DNA of 64,000 bases from Fictibacillus halophilus (GTDB lineage Bacteria > Bacillota > Bacilli > Bacillales > Fictibacillaceae): positions 2,294,001-2,358,000 of the forward strand of contig NZ_JAEACF010000001.1 in assembly GCF_016401385.1 (NCBI RefSeq). Reading direction: 5' to 3'. Each line of letters opens with the position of its first letter. Position 1 is the first letter of the stretch. The position numbers and the translations under genes are program-made. Of this stretch, positions 53,529 through 62,413 are shown in pieces. The notes under the pieces were generated by a model that worked only from the letters and a program-made list of their open reading frames with translations, searched no databases and was not told the DNA's origin.

Positions 53529-53704
53529 AAATAGGAGGTGTAGTGTTGGGTTAACTGACAATTTTCCTCTATATCTATATATTTAGGATCATATGTTCGT
53601 TATGAGGTTTTGCTGCCTGGCCGCACAGACATCTTTTTGAACGTTACTATTACATCTAATGGCTGATGCAGCGGAGAACCAATACGGATTCTTCGCTTTT
53701 TTTT
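53529..53704 (+). ncRNA. Candidate untranslated RNA of about 175 bases
   Basis: Bounded by the consensus promoter and a strong terminator in the 428-base gap between the K+ channel gene and ytzE. Visible elements are an AGGAGG (53534–53538 region) followed by a tiny frame GTG TTG GGT TAA (53543–53554), an AU hairpin (about 53566–53587), and GGTTTTGCTGC (53606–53616) able to pair with GCAGCGGAGAACC (53668–53680), which contains the terminator's 5' arm. It is either a stand-alone small RNA or an attenuator leader. I recognise no known class; 6S RNA should be tested as an alternative. Confidence 0.6.
53670..53704 (+). terminator. Terminator of the candidate RNA
   Basis: AGCGGAGAA (53670–53678) pairs with TTCTTCGCT (53689–53697, one G-U), followed by eight T. 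Confidence 0.85.
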
Positions 53705-53823
53705 ATAAAAAAGGATGGGTCTTATGAATTAAATAGAATGTAATACAACATTCATATTTCATTAACTTTAGACTGGTATCATATAGTGTGTTAACAACTA
53801 TCTAAATAACAAGGAGTGGTTTT

Positions 53824-54042
53824 TTGAGTCCTTCAACTGACAGAATGTTGAATCGTGTGAAAGCCCTGTATTTGTTTATTCGCAAGAAAGGTACTGTAAC
53901 AACACGAGAACTAGTTGAAGAATTTGGAACTACGCAGCGCACCATTCAGAGAGATCTTAACGTCCTCTCTTATAACAATTTAGTAACAAGTCCTGCCCGC
54001 GGTATGTGGGAAACGACAGGCAAAAAAGTTAAAGTATCTTAA
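53824..54042 (+). CDS. ytzE: YtzE, DeoR-type helix-turn-helix protein
   Basis: A 72-residue protein that is only the DeoR N-terminal winged helix-turn-helix (VTTRELVEEFGTTQRTIQRDLNVL), with no effector domain. It is likely a small DNA-binding regulator of unknown target. The start is a TTG with AAGGAG seven bases upstream; no in-frame ATG would keep the domain. It lies downstream of the candidate RNA, and a strong terminator follows. Confidence 0.85.
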   Translation: MSPSTDRMLNRVKALYLFIRKKGTVTTRELVEEFGTTQRTIQRDLNVLSYNNLVTSPARGMWETTGKKVKVS

Positions 54043-54084
54043 AAAGATATAATAAATTTTCGGATAAGCTATTTCATTAAATAA

Positions 54085-54117
54085 TCCCCGCTAATTAATT
54101 AGCGGGGACTTTTTTTG
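54085..54117. terminator. Bidirectional terminator, ytzE and PRC-barrel gene
   Basis: TCCCCGCTAATT pairs with AATTAGCGGGGA, followed by TTTTTTT on the forward strand. Confidence 0.9.
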
Positions 54118-54133
54118 ATATTGATAATAAATT

Positions 54134-54769
54134 TTAAAGTTCGTCCTTGTTATCTCTTAAGAGCAGATCAGGGGTTCTTTCAATATTCCATTCACGGCTT
54201 TCCCAATTTGGAGTGCCTGAGACAGGCATATACTTATCATCATGACCGAATAAGTTTTTCCAAAAACCTTCCGCTAAAGAAAATCCAATAACCTGCTGAC
54301 GGTCTGTATCAATGATCAGATCTTTTATCTTTCCAATTTTTTCACCATCTTGATCTATTACATTCCAATCTTTTATGCCCATATAAGAATAACACTCTTT
54401 TGGTTCATCTCTTTGAAGTTCATTTCCTGAGAACACGAGTTTGTCTTCATCAAATTCTTTCACTTGATGCCAAGGGATAAAAAAGGTTTCTTTCGTATAG
54501 TTCTGATTAGCAGCAAGGTTAGAACTTCCTGTAAACGGAGTGTGTTGTGTACCGATACCTGACGTGGCAGCAACAACTGTTTCCATATGCTTATCTGAGG
54601 GAATCTCTTCACGCTGATAGATTCCGTTGTCAACAGTGTACGTAAAATAACATAAGCGATGGTCGTACATATTAAATAGAATGTCGTTAATTTTATGCTG
54701 TGTTTCTTCAGTAGAAATCGTATGATTTTGAGCTTTAGCACCCATTAACTTTTCTGCAGATAATTTCAT
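54134..54769 (-). CDS. PRC-barrel domain protein, function unknown
   Basis: A 211-residue cytosolic protein. The C-terminal half (about 130–205) is a PRC barrel (WNVIDQDGEKIGKIKDLIIDTDRQQVIGFSLAEG), and the N-terminal half (about 5–115) has a weaker barrel-like pattern (LMGAKAQNHTISTEETQHKINDI ... FFIPWHQVKEF). PRC barrels occur in RimM and photosystem H subunits as protein- or RNA-contact modules. No enzyme motif. AAGGAG ten bases before the ATG. It follows ytzG on the same strand. Confidence 0.75.
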   Translation of the reverse strand: MKLSAEKLMGAKAQNHTISTEETQHKINDILFNMYDHRLCYFTYTVDNGIYQREEIPSDKHMETVVAATSGIGTQHTPFTGSSNLAANQNYTKETFFIPWHQVKEFDEDKLVFSGNELQRDEPKECYSYMGIKDWNVIDQDGEKIGKIKDLIIDTDRQQVIGFSLAEGFWKNLFGHDDKYMPVSGTPNWESREWNIERTPDLLLRDNKDEL

Positions 54770-54810
54770 TGGTATACATCTCCTTTTTATTGGAAGATAC
54801 CCCTTATAAA

Positions 54811-55539
54811 TTATTCAAAAACATCCTCTTTTAAAGAAAGTAAGGATAGTTCTTCTTCTCTAAGCTCTCGATACATTCCTAACTCAAGGGTTTCATCAAG
54901 CTTTAGTTGTCCCATCTGAATTCTTTTCAAGAAAATGACCTTTCTGCCGATTGCCTCGAACATTCTTTTCACTTGATGAAACTTTCCTTCAGTTATGGTT
55001 AGTTCAATTTCTGATTCATCGTTATCATTGGTCAATATTTTTAAAAAAGCAGGCTTTGTCTTATACCCATCATCTAAGATGACACCCTCTTTAAAGTTTT
55101 CAAGAGCATCGTCTGGGATTGATCCATTTATTTTTGCGTAATAGGTCTTAGGAACATGTTTTTTAGGTGATAACAAAGAGTGTGATAACTGACCATCATT
55201 CGTTAATATCAATAATCCCTCAGTATCAATATCTAATCTCCCAACAGGAAATGGTTCAAAATTCTGATCTTCCATATAAAGAAGATCTATTACCGTTTCA
55301 TGCCTAGAGTCTTCAGTCGCCGAGATGACCCCTTGAGGCTTGTTCATCATTAAATAGATGAACTCCTTATAAACAGCTTCTTCACCATGAACCAAAACGT
55401 TATCAATATCCGGGTTTGCTTGAGTTTTTGCATCCTTTACAACCTCACCGTTCAACGTAACTGCACCTGATTTTAGTAATTGCTTTACTTCTTTTCTACT
55501 TCCAAAGCCTGTGTTTGATAACCATTTATCAATTCTCAT
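54811..55539 (-). CDS. ytzG: RsuA-family rRNA pseudouridine synthase
   Basis: A 242-residue pseudouridine synthase. An S4 RNA-binding domain (1–60) precedes the catalytic domain with GRLDIDTEGLLILTNDG (100–116); D103 is the nucleophile. It probably modifies 16S rRNA, as RsuA does at U516. AGGAGG precedes the ATG. Equivalent to B. subtilis ytzG. Confidence 0.93.
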   Translation of the reverse strand: MRIDKWLSNTGFGSRKEVKQLLKSGAVTLNGEVVKDAKTQANPDIDNVLVHGEEAVYKEFIYLMMNKPQGVISATEDSRHETVIDLLYMEDQNFEPFPVGRLDIDTEGLLILTNDGQLSHSLLSPKKHVPKTYYAKINGSIPDDALENFKEGVILDDGYKTKPAFLKILTNDNDESEIELTITEGKFHQVKRMFEAIGRKVIFLKRIQMGQLKLDETLELGMYRELREEELSLLSLKEDVFE

Positions 55540-55641
55540 GAAATACCTCCTGCAATAATGATCTTTTTTTCCTATATTATTGTAAAAAATTGATTGATTT
55601 TTGAAGAAACAGGGTAATTTAGTACTATAGGAGGAATTGGA

Positions 55642-56076
55642 ATGAAAAGGAAAATAGGTCTTCTAGCAACTGCACGAAAAAAAGCTTCTACCCCTTCTGC
55701 AGCTATAGATTTATACATAAGTCCCTTATTCGTTAAGTCTGTTCAATACGCACAAAACCATTATGATGATTTTTACTTTTTTAGTGCAAAAGAAGGACTC
55801 GTAACGAAAGACCAATACATTGAACCGTATAATGTTTCTATCAAAAATTTTTCGACATCTGAAAAACGGGAATGGGCTCATCAAGTGATACAAGACCTAG
55901 AACAAAACATCAAGCCTTCTCAATGTAAGATTTATATTCATGGCGGTTGGGTATACCGTGAATTCTTACAGCCCGCCCTTGAAAGAGCAGGATTTCAATT
56001 TGAAGTTCCGCTCGAAGGATACAGCATCGGTAATCAACTTAAATGGTACGATGAACAGAATCAATCCAAAAAATGA
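55642..56076 (+). CDS. DUF6884-type protein
   Basis: A 144-residue cytosolic protein with the pattern LLATARKK, AIDLYISPLFVKSVQYAQ, FYFFSAKEGLV, IEPYNVSI, KIYIHGGWVYREFLQPALE, which matches the DUF6884 layout. Members are uncharacterised and lie near the YaaA superfamily, which includes DNA-damage-related proteins. AGGAGG seven bases before the ATG. It stands alone, between ytzG and murJ. Confidence 0.75.
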   Translation: MKRKIGLLATARKKASTPSAAIDLYISPLFVKSVQYAQNHYDDFYFFSAKEGLVTKDQYIEPYNVSIKNFSTSEKREWAHQVIQDLEQNIKPSQCKIYIHGGWVYREFLQPALERAGFQFEVPLEGYSIGNQLKWYDEQNQSKK

Positions 56077-56088
56077 AGACTACCGCAG

Positions 56089-56123
56089 AAAAAGAAGGCT
56101 TTTTTTACCAGCCTTCTTTTTTC
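56089..56123. terminator. Bidirectional terminator, DUF6884 gene and murJ
   Basis: AAAGAAGGCT (56091–56100) pairs with AGCCTTCTTT (56110–56119), then TTTT. Confidence 0.85.
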
Positions 56124-56129
56124 TTATGC

Positions 56130-57734
56130 TTATTTTCTGCGTTTCAAGAAAGGAATGCGATCACCTAATATAATGTTTAATAAGCCTGATCGGTGACTTA
56201 AGAACACATACACCGCTCCCCCAGTGAGAATACCGATCGTTAATTTAATGATCGTATCAAGTCTTGTCTCTGTCTCACCTAAAAGCGCCGATACAATCAT
56301 GACGGTTACTGCCATCGCTGAGCAAAATAACGTGATCAGAACCGTTCTTCGATACACCCATTTAAAGGAGAAGCCGCTGTATTTTTTAATGATATACAGA
56401 TTAAACAAAATCGAGAGTGTGTATCCGATGTCTGTTGCAATAACAGAGCCGGTCCCACCGAACAGCAATAATAAAGGCTTGTTCAAAAGTAACTTTGCTA
56501 AAAAACCAGCTGATAAACTGATAAACGCATAACGTTGCTGATTAAGTCCCTGTAAGATCGCTGCCGTAACGGTAAACATCGCAAACCATAATGCAGTCGG
56601 CGCGTACCATTGAAGATAATAACCGCCGGTCTCCATAGATGACAACCCAAAGAGTGCACCATATGCAGGGTATGCAAGAACCGTTAGCCCGATCGCTGCT
56701 GGTGCAGTTAGAAATAACACCATCTGAAACGTTTGCGTGATCTGCTTATGAAGAATCTCATCATCGTTTTGGGTGAACGACTTCGTTATAACAGGTATCA
56801 AGGTTAGTGCAAGAGCAGTTGCTAATGATACTGGAATCATAACAAGCTTATGCGCGATCTGTGTGATGATGGCAAATACAGATTCTGCTTCATCTAAAGT
56901 GTAATCAATATCTTTAAGCGTTTTTACGATCGTAAACTGATCCACCATCTGATAGAGCGGAATAGCTAGACCGACAGCTACAAACGGAATCGCATACTTG
57001 ATCGTTTCTTTATAAATATCTCTTAACGATATATCAGCAACAGGTTTACTTTCTCTATACATCTTGTCCAGATGCGGTTTTCTTTTTATCCAATACCAGA
57101 TGAGAACCCCCAAGCCTGCGATTGCACCTAGAGTAGCTGCAAATGTAGAAAGTGCTACAGCTGTCGTAATCTCACCCTTCATTAGATTGATTACAACGAA
57201 ACTTCCAACAAGGATGAACACAATTCGAACGATCTGTTCAACGACTTGTGACACCGCTGTTGGCCCCATAGATTGAAAGCCTTGGAAATATCCTCGAATC
57301 AAACTCATAGAAGGTACTACAATCAAAGCGGTACTTACCATTCGAATAACTAATGTAATATCTTCAATGCTGTTGCCTTGTCCACCTTTTTCATCAATAA
57401 TCTGATGAGCAAGTATAGGCGCTAACATATACAGAATGACAAAAGCTAGAGTTCCTGTCAGCGTCATGACTAGAAGACCAGATTTCAACAGTTTCCTTCC
57501 TGCAGCATAATCTCCTAATGCATTATATTTCGAAACAAATTTAGAAACAGCAAGCGGAACGCCCATTGTGGAAATACTAAGTAATATGGTATATGGAATA
57601 TAAGCATAGCCGTATAAAGCCATACCTTGTTCTTCTACTAGATTGGTAAATGGAATTACAAAGATCAATCCGATAAATTTCGAGAAAAACGTCGCAGCGG
57701 ATAAAATCAATGTTCCACGAAGTAATCGAGACAA
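56130..57734 (-). CDS. murJ: YtgP/MurJ-type lipid II flippase
   Basis: A 534-residue MOP-superfamily membrane protein with about 14 helices; YtgP is the B. subtilis MurJ, which flips lipid II across the membrane for wall synthesis. The N-terminal LLRGTLILSAATFFSKFIGLIF and the MGVPLAVSKFVSKYNALGD loop are typical. The start is a TTG with AGGAG ten bases upstream; no better ATG is nearby. Divergent from ytfP. Confidence 0.92.
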   Translation of the reverse strand: MSRLLRGTLILSAATFFSKFIGLIFVIPFTNLVEEQGMALYGYAYIPYTILLSISTMGVPLAVSKFVSKYNALGDYAAGRKLLKSGLLVMTLTGTLAFVILYMLAPILAHQIIDEKGGQGNSIEDITLVIRMVSTALIVVPSMSLIRGYFQGFQSMGPTAVSQVVEQIVRIVFILVGSFVVINLMKGEITTAVALSTFAATLGAIAGLGVLIWYWIKRKPHLDKMYRESKPVADISLRDIYKETIKYAIPFVAVGLAIPLYQMVDQFTIVKTLKDIDYTLDEAESVFAIITQIAHKLVMIPVSLATALALTLIPVITKSFTQNDDEILHKQITQTFQMVLFLTAPAAIGLTVLAYPAYGALFGLSSMETGGYYLQWYAPTALWFAMFTVTAAILQGLNQQRYAFISLSAGFLAKLLLNKPLLLLFGGTGSVIATDIGYTLSILFNLYIIKKYSGFSFKWVYRRTVLITLFCSAMAVTVMIVSALLGETETRLDTIIKLTIGILTGGAVYVFLSHRSGLLNIILGDRIPFLKRRK

Positions 57735-57918
57735 CTATTTTCAGCTCCTACTAATCATCCTAAAAAACATTATTGATATTGTATCACATTCAAAGCGGAA
57801 GTAACCTACTTTAACTTTTTGCAAAAAAGTAAGGATTATGAAACATATAGTCTTTTTGATTAAGCTATGCTATTGTATGAAATGATTTTTATTGAACGTA
57901 TAAGAAAGTTGGGATTGT

Positions 57919-59181
57919 ATGATTTATGATTGTATAGTGATCGGCGGTGGACCTTCTGGCCTGATGGCGAGTGTAGGTGCTGCTACGAATGGTGCACGGG
58001 TTCTATTAATCGATAAAGGAGAAAAACTGGGTCGTAAACTTGCTATTTCTGGAGGCGGACGTTGTAACGTCACAAACCGTCTGCCTGTTGAAGAAATTAT
58101 CAAACATATTCCGGGGAACGGCCGTTTTTTATACAGTGCCTTTTCCGTTTTCAACAACGAAGATATCATTCAATTCTTCGAGGGGTTAGGAATTCAATTA
58201 AAGGAAGAAGACCATGGGCGCATGTTCCCTGTTACAAATAAGGCGACTGATGTTGTTGCTGCTCTTCTGCAAAAAATAAAACAGCTTGGTGTTACCATTC
58301 GAACGAACACTCCTGTAAAAACGATTCATTATGGAAATGATATTCACGAGATCGTTCTGCATAGTGGAGAAGTGATCCAAACAAAATCGATCGTAATCGC
58401 TGTAGGCGGTAAATCTGTTCCGCATACGGGTTCCACAGGAGATGGTTATGCATGGGCAAAAAAGGCGGGGCACACGATCACAGAACTCTATCCAACTGAG
58501 GTTCCCATCACTTCAAATGAACCATTCATCAACCAAAAGACCTTGCAAGGCATCTCTTTACGAAATGTTGCACTGTCGGTATGGAATCCAAAAGGAAAAA
58601 TGATTAAAGCTCATCAGATGGATATGATCTTTACTCATTTTGGAGTTTCTGGGCCAGCTGCGTTAAGGTGTAGTCAATATGTAGTCAAAGCACTAAAAAA
58701 ATTCGATGTACCATCAATTGAGATGAGGATTGATTCGTTTCCTGATGAAAATGAAGAAGCCTTACTTACTTCTTTACAGAAAAGAATAGATTCTGAACCT
58801 AAGAAAGCATTTAAAAATGTACTGAAAGGATTACTTCCTGAAAAGTTTCTTCATTTCTTAATCGAACGTGCAGAGATTGATGGTGACTTCATTGCTGATC
58901 AAGTTTCCAAACAAGCCCTTCGTCAGCTTGTTACACAAATGAAGAGTTTCTCTTTTTCTGTGAACGGTACCTTATCTATCGAAAAAGCTTTCGTTACAGG
59001 TGGCGGCGTTTCAGTTAAAGAAATCGCACCTCAAACGATGGCATCTAAGAAACAAGAAGGGTTATTCTTCTGTGGAGAAATCTTAGATCTGCACGGATAC
59101 ACAGGTGGTTATAATATTACCGTTGCCTTTGTAACAGGGAATATTGCGGGAACTAACGCAGCTTACCATGCAATGAGCTAA
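57919..59181 (+). CDS. ytfP: YtfP, HI0933-family flavoprotein
   Basis: A 420-residue FAD-dependent oxidoreductase of the HI0933/YhiN family. The dinucleotide motif [13 protein letters not shown] (7–19), the [17 protein letters not shown] signature and the C-terminal [16 protein letters not shown] are intact. Substrate unknown for the family. The ribosome site is weak (TTGGGA). It is monocistronic with a strong terminator. Confidence 0.9.
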   Translation: MIYDCIVIGGGPSGLMASVGAATNGARVLLIDKGEKLGRKLAISGGGRCNVTNRLPVEEIIKHIPGNGRFLYSAFSVFNNEDIIQFFEGLGIQLKEEDHGRMFPVTNKATDVVAALLQKIKQLGVTIRTNTPVKTIHYGNDIHEIVLHSGEVIQTKSIVIAVGGKSVPHTGSTGDGYAWAKKAGHTITELYPTEVPITSNEPFINQKTLQGISLRNVALSVWNPKGKMIKAHQMDMIFTHFGVSGPAALRCSQYVVKALKKFDVPSIEMRIDSFPDENEEALLTSLQKRIDSEPKKAFKNVLKGLLPEKFLHFLIERAEIDGDFIADQVSKQALRQLVTQMKSFSFSVNGTLSIEKAFVTGGGVSVKEIAPQTMASKKQEGLFFCGEILDLHGYTGGYNITVAFVTGNIAGTNAAYHAMS

Positions 59182-59200
59182 GCACGAGTCCTATAAAACA

Positions 59201-59243
59201 AGAAGAGTGACAACCAACTTAGTGGTTGCCACTCTTCTTTATT
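59201..59243. terminator. Bidirectional terminator, ytfP and cse60
   Basis: AGAAGAGTGACAACCA (59201–59216) pairs with TGGTTGCCACTCTTCT (59223–59238), with one mismatch. Confidence 0.88.
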
Positions 59244-59442
59244 TAGGTGATTCGATTTTTTTATAGATAATCATCGCTGAAAAAGAAAACATCGTATCGT
59301 CCTCTGAGTGCACATTATCACATACGGCTATTTGATATTTAATATCCACAATTTTTTCAGTAGGAACGATGCTCAGAAACTCATTTAAAGCGATCTCTAA
59401 ATCCTCTTCATGATCTTCATCAAAGATTTTTACTTGTATCAT
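59239..59442 (-). CDS. cse60: Cse60-family sporulation protein
   Basis: A 67-residue protein: IQVKIFDEDHEEDLEIALNEFL, VDIKYQIAV, FSFSAMIIYKK. This matches the Cse60 (YteV-like) family, whose B. subtilis members are sigma-E controlled in the mother cell. Role in sporulation unknown. The AAAGGGGA ribosome site is inside a terminator-like hairpin and 12 bases from the ATG. I found no clear sigma-E promoter. Confidence 0.8.
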   Translation of the reverse strand: MIQVKIFDEDHEEDLEIALNEFLSIVPTEKIVDIKYQIAVCDNVHSEDDTMFSFSAMIIYKKIESPK

Positions 59443-59447
59443 TCAAA

Positions 59448-59502
59448 AAGCATCCCCTTTCAGCCAAAAGTTTAGGTATTCTTTCGGCCTTTGGAGATGC
59501 TT
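59448..59502 (-). terminator. Hairpin containing the cse60 ribosome site
   Basis: Reverse strand AAGCATCTCC/GGGGATGCTT with inner GGCC/GGCT and AAAG/CTTT pairings, then TTTTTG. It terminates the upstream SDR-like gene and overlaps the cse60 Shine-Dalgarno. Confidence 0.65.
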
Positions 59503-59532
59503 ATCCTTTGTTAGGTTTTGACTAGTTTTGTC

Positions 59533-60168
59533 TTAGAGATTTTCAAGAGCAGTTTGAATAGGTACTTCTCCCTCAATCAACTCGAAGACTTTGTGGTTAA
59601 CCTTTTCATTTCCGAGGCATGCAGCAAGTGTTCTTGCTACATCCGCTCTAGGGATAGATCCACGCTCGTTTAATTTTTCTTTGGCTTGAATCATGCCCAT
59701 ACCATCATCATCCGTCAGCGCACCTGGACGCAAGATCGTATAATTTAATGTGCTGTTTATCAGTTCTTGATCTGCTTTTCCTTTTGCCTCAAGATAATGC
59801 TGAAGTCCTTCTGGTCCTTTTTCAGGTGTATCTGCACCTATCGAACTTACTAGAATGAATTGTTTCACCTTATGTTTTTGCGCTAATTTTATAGACTTTA
59901 CCGCTCCTTCATAATCTACAGCGTCTGTTTTCTCTGGTCCTGTATGACCACCAGAACCAGCTGAGAAGATAACAGCTTCAATTCCTTCATAAACATGTTC
60001 AAAGTCCTGTTCTAAATCACCTAAAACGGCAGTAATGTTCTCATGCTGAAAATGATCTTGCTGCTCTTTCTTTCTGACCATCGCTTTTACAGCGTGTTCT
60101 TGATCAGCAAGTATATTACATGTCATTTTTCCAATATTACCGTTTGCTCCGATTACTAATACATTCAC
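59533..60168 (-). CDS. Atypical SDR, NAD(P)-binding protein (YhfK-like)
   Basis: A 211-residue Rossmann-fold protein of the NAD(P)H-binding atypical SDR group. It has GANGNIGKMT (8–17), the strand end VIFSAGSGG and FILVSSIGAD with the serine typical of the group; the classical YxxxK is replaced by a HYLEAKGKAD pattern (YxxAK) in the expected place. Similar in size to B. subtilis YhfK. Substrate unknown. The start is a GTG with AAGGAG ten bases upstream. Confidence 0.85.
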   Translation of the reverse strand: MNVLVIGANGNIGKMTCNILADQEHAVKAMVRKKEQQDHFQHENITAVLGDLEQDFEHVYEGIEAVIFSAGSGGHTGPEKTDAVDYEGAVKSIKLAQKHKVKQFILVSSIGADTPEKGPEGLQHYLEAKGKADQELINSTLNYTILRPGALTDDDGMGMIQAKEKLNERGSIPRADVARTLAACLGNEKVNHKVFELIEGEVPIQTALENL

Positions 60169-60314
60169 TACATATCCACTCCTTCTATTTGTCTACTTAT
60201 GTAGTGTTTCACGAAATGAAAGTATTAAAACATTTTGTTGTGTTATTGAGGTATAGTTTATAGGCCAAGAGGTTCCCAATCCACATATTGAGAGAACTTG
60301 ATCTTAAATCCAAT

Positions 60315-60362
60315 AAAAAAGCTTAAAACACCGTTTCATTCACGACGTTTTAAGCTTTTCTG
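60315..60362 (-). terminator. Terminator of the GGDEF–EAL gene
   Basis: Reverse strand AAAAGCTTAAAAC and GTTTTAAGCTTTT (13 pairs), loop of 17, then T run. Confidence 0.82.
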
Positions 60363-62282
60363 CTAATTCATAACAACATTCTTATGTAAGTGTATTTGAA
60401 GTTCATCAGCATGAAGCGGTTTGTACAAGTGATAGCCTTGTCCGTATACACACCCCTGCTCTACTAAAAAATCGATCTGCTCACGGGTTTCAATTCCTTC
60501 TGCAATTACGTAAAAATCAAGATTATGTCCCATATCAATTATTGTTTTTACAATCGCTCCTGCTTTTGAATCTGTCAAAATATCATCGATGAACATTTTA
60601 TCTATCTTTAATGTATCAACAGGCAACTGTCTCAGATATGTTAATGAGGAGTAACCTGTACCAAAGTCATCGACTGATATGCGAATTCCTTTTTCCCTTA
60701 AAGAATTCAAAATCGGAAGAGCTTCCTCCATGTTTTGCATCGTTGTACTTTCTGTGATCTCCAACTCTAGTGAAGTAGGTGGAAATTCTGTTTCAGAAAG
60801 AACACATTCTACTTTTTCGATAAAAGAGTCTTCTAACAGCTGCCTAACCGATATATTTACCGAGATCAAGAGATCACTAAAGCCGTTTTTATGCCATCTC
60901 AAACCTTGCAAACACGCTTCTCTTAACACCCATTCTCCGATAGGTAAGATCAGCCCCGTTTCTTCAGCGATCGGAATAAACTCAGCAGGAGAAATCATTC
61001 CCTCATCTTCTTTATTCCAGCGCAATAATGCTTCCACACCTAAAATCTTATTATTTCCGATATGAACTAAAGGCTGATAAACAAGGAAGAACTCGTTGTT
61101 CGTTAAAGCTTTTCTTAAACCATGCTCGAGAGTTAACCTTCTTTCCATCTTGCTATCACGTTGTTCTGTAAAAAACTGATAGTTGTTTCGTCCTTTTTCC
61201 TTTGCCTGGTACAGAGCGGAGTCAGCACGTTTTAAAAGCGTTTCGCTGTCTGACCCATTTCCTGGATATGTACTGATTCCAATGCTTGGTGTTGTAAATA
61301 CTTCTTGCCCACTCAGTTTAAAAGGTTTTGTAAAAGCTTGAATGATCTGCTCTGCTTTTTGTTTGATCTCACTGATTTCTTTAAAGTTTAACAAAATCAG
61401 AAATTCATCACCACTTCTCCTAAACACAGTTCCGTAAAACCCTACCGTAACCTTTAGAAGTTCCGCTACCTTCTGTAGCAACAGATCACCAAAGCTATGT
61501 CCAAGTGTATCGTTCAGAACGTTAAACCGATCTAGGTCTACATACAACAGAGCTAGATTTCGATTTTGAAGATCAGCTTCCTTTATTTGTTTTTCTATCG
61601 TCTGCAAAAAACCATTACGATTAGGCAGTCCTGTTAATTCATCATAATAAGCCATATGCTCAATCGTGATCTCCGCTCTTTTTCTTTCTGTAATATCAAT
61701 AAGAATGGAGTTGAAGTCAACTAGCTCTTTGTTGTCGTTCAAAAAAGGAATTCCTCGATCTTGTATCCAACGTATTTCACCGTTCGGCTTCATAATTCGA
61801 TACTCACTTGTTGTGATCAATCCGTTCTGAATAGCTACACCTCGGTTAATAATGATCTCATCATCGTCAGGATGAATGACCTTTTTCCATAATTCTGAGT
61901 CATCATAAAAAGCTTGCAGGGGATAACCATATAATTTTTCAATACCAGATGTAATCAGAAGTTTATTCGTCTTTAGGTTGTGTGACCATATCGCAACATC
62001 GATACTGTCAAATATATTTTGAAGCTTCATTCGGCTTGCTTCTAATTCAGCAAACGTTTCTTGATGATTTAAGATTTCCTGCTCTAAATTTATTGCATAA
62101 CTATCTTTTACGATCAGCATTTTATAAATCAAAATTGCAAAAAGAACAACAATTCCTAGATCAATCCCATACATCAAGTAGCTCTGATTGTACATTAATC
62201 CAATTGTGCTTACAGTATGTAAGGTAAACAAAACTGCTATGATATAGGTCCATTTTTTTGTTTTTGCGTGTTTTAATGGCAT
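60363..62282 (-). CDS. Membrane PAS–GGDEF–EAL c-di-GMP enzyme
   Basis: A 639-residue protein. Two membrane helices (about 11–31 and 36–54), PAS with PAC (about 85–200), GGDEF (about 205–370) and EAL (about 385–630). The GGDEF signature reads SGDEF (290–294), so cyclase activity is doubtful but not excluded. The EAL domain keeps the catalytic set: E417-A-L, N476, E508, DDFGTGYSS (538–546), K559 and E595, so it should hydrolyse c-di-GMP. The frame extends to 62390, but TTGGAGG seven bases before the ATG at 62282 sets the start. Confidence 0.93.
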   Translation of the reverse strand: MPLKHAKTKKWTYIIAVLFTLHTVSTIGLMYNQSYLMYGIDLGIVVLFAILIYKMLIVKDSYAINLEQEILNHQETFAELEASRMKLQNIFDSIDVAIWSHNLKTNKLLITSGIEKLYGYPLQAFYDDSELWKKVIHPDDDEIIINRGVAIQNGLITTSEYRIMKPNGEIRWIQDRGIPFLNDNKELVDFNSILIDITERKRAEITIEHMAYYDELTGLPNRNGFLQTIEKQIKEADLQNRNLALLYVDLDRFNVLNDTLGHSFGDLLLQKVAELLKVTVGFYGTVFRRSGDEFLILLNFKEISEIKQKAEQIIQAFTKPFKLSGQEVFTTPSIGISTYPGNGSDSETLLKRADSALYQAKEKGRNNYQFFTEQRDSKMERRLTLEHGLRKALTNNEFFLVYQPLVHIGNNKILGVEALLRWNKEDEGMISPAEFIPIAEETGLILPIGEWVLREACLQGLRWHKNGFSDLLISVNISVRQLLEDSFIEKVECVLSETEFPPTSLELEITESTTMQNMEEALPILNSLREKGIRISVDDFGTGYSSLTYLRQLPVDTLKIDKMFIDDILTDSKAGAIVKTIIDMGHNLDFYVIAEGIETREQIDFLVEQGCVYGQGYHLYKPLHADELQIHLHKNVVMN

Positions 62283-62372
62283 TTGTAAGCCTCCAAGGCT
62301 AATAAGTATACCCTTTCTATCGGCTATTTCTTGGAAATTTAAACATTCTTTAATAAAGTAAACATACACATC

Positions 62373-62412
62373 AAAAAACTCTCTGCTCAAGTCTTTGAGC
62401 AGAGAGTTTTAT
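62373..62412 (-). terminator. Terminator of ytwF
   Basis: AAAACTCTCTGCTCAA pairs with TTGAGCAGAGAGTTTT, a perfect 16-pair stem. Confidence 0.9.
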
Positions 62413-62413
62413 T

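Noticed and set aside
53529..53704. SRP RNA, tmRNA, RNase P RNA, T-box or M-box
   Set aside because: Size and conserved cores of these classes are absent; 6S RNA could not be excluded by eye.
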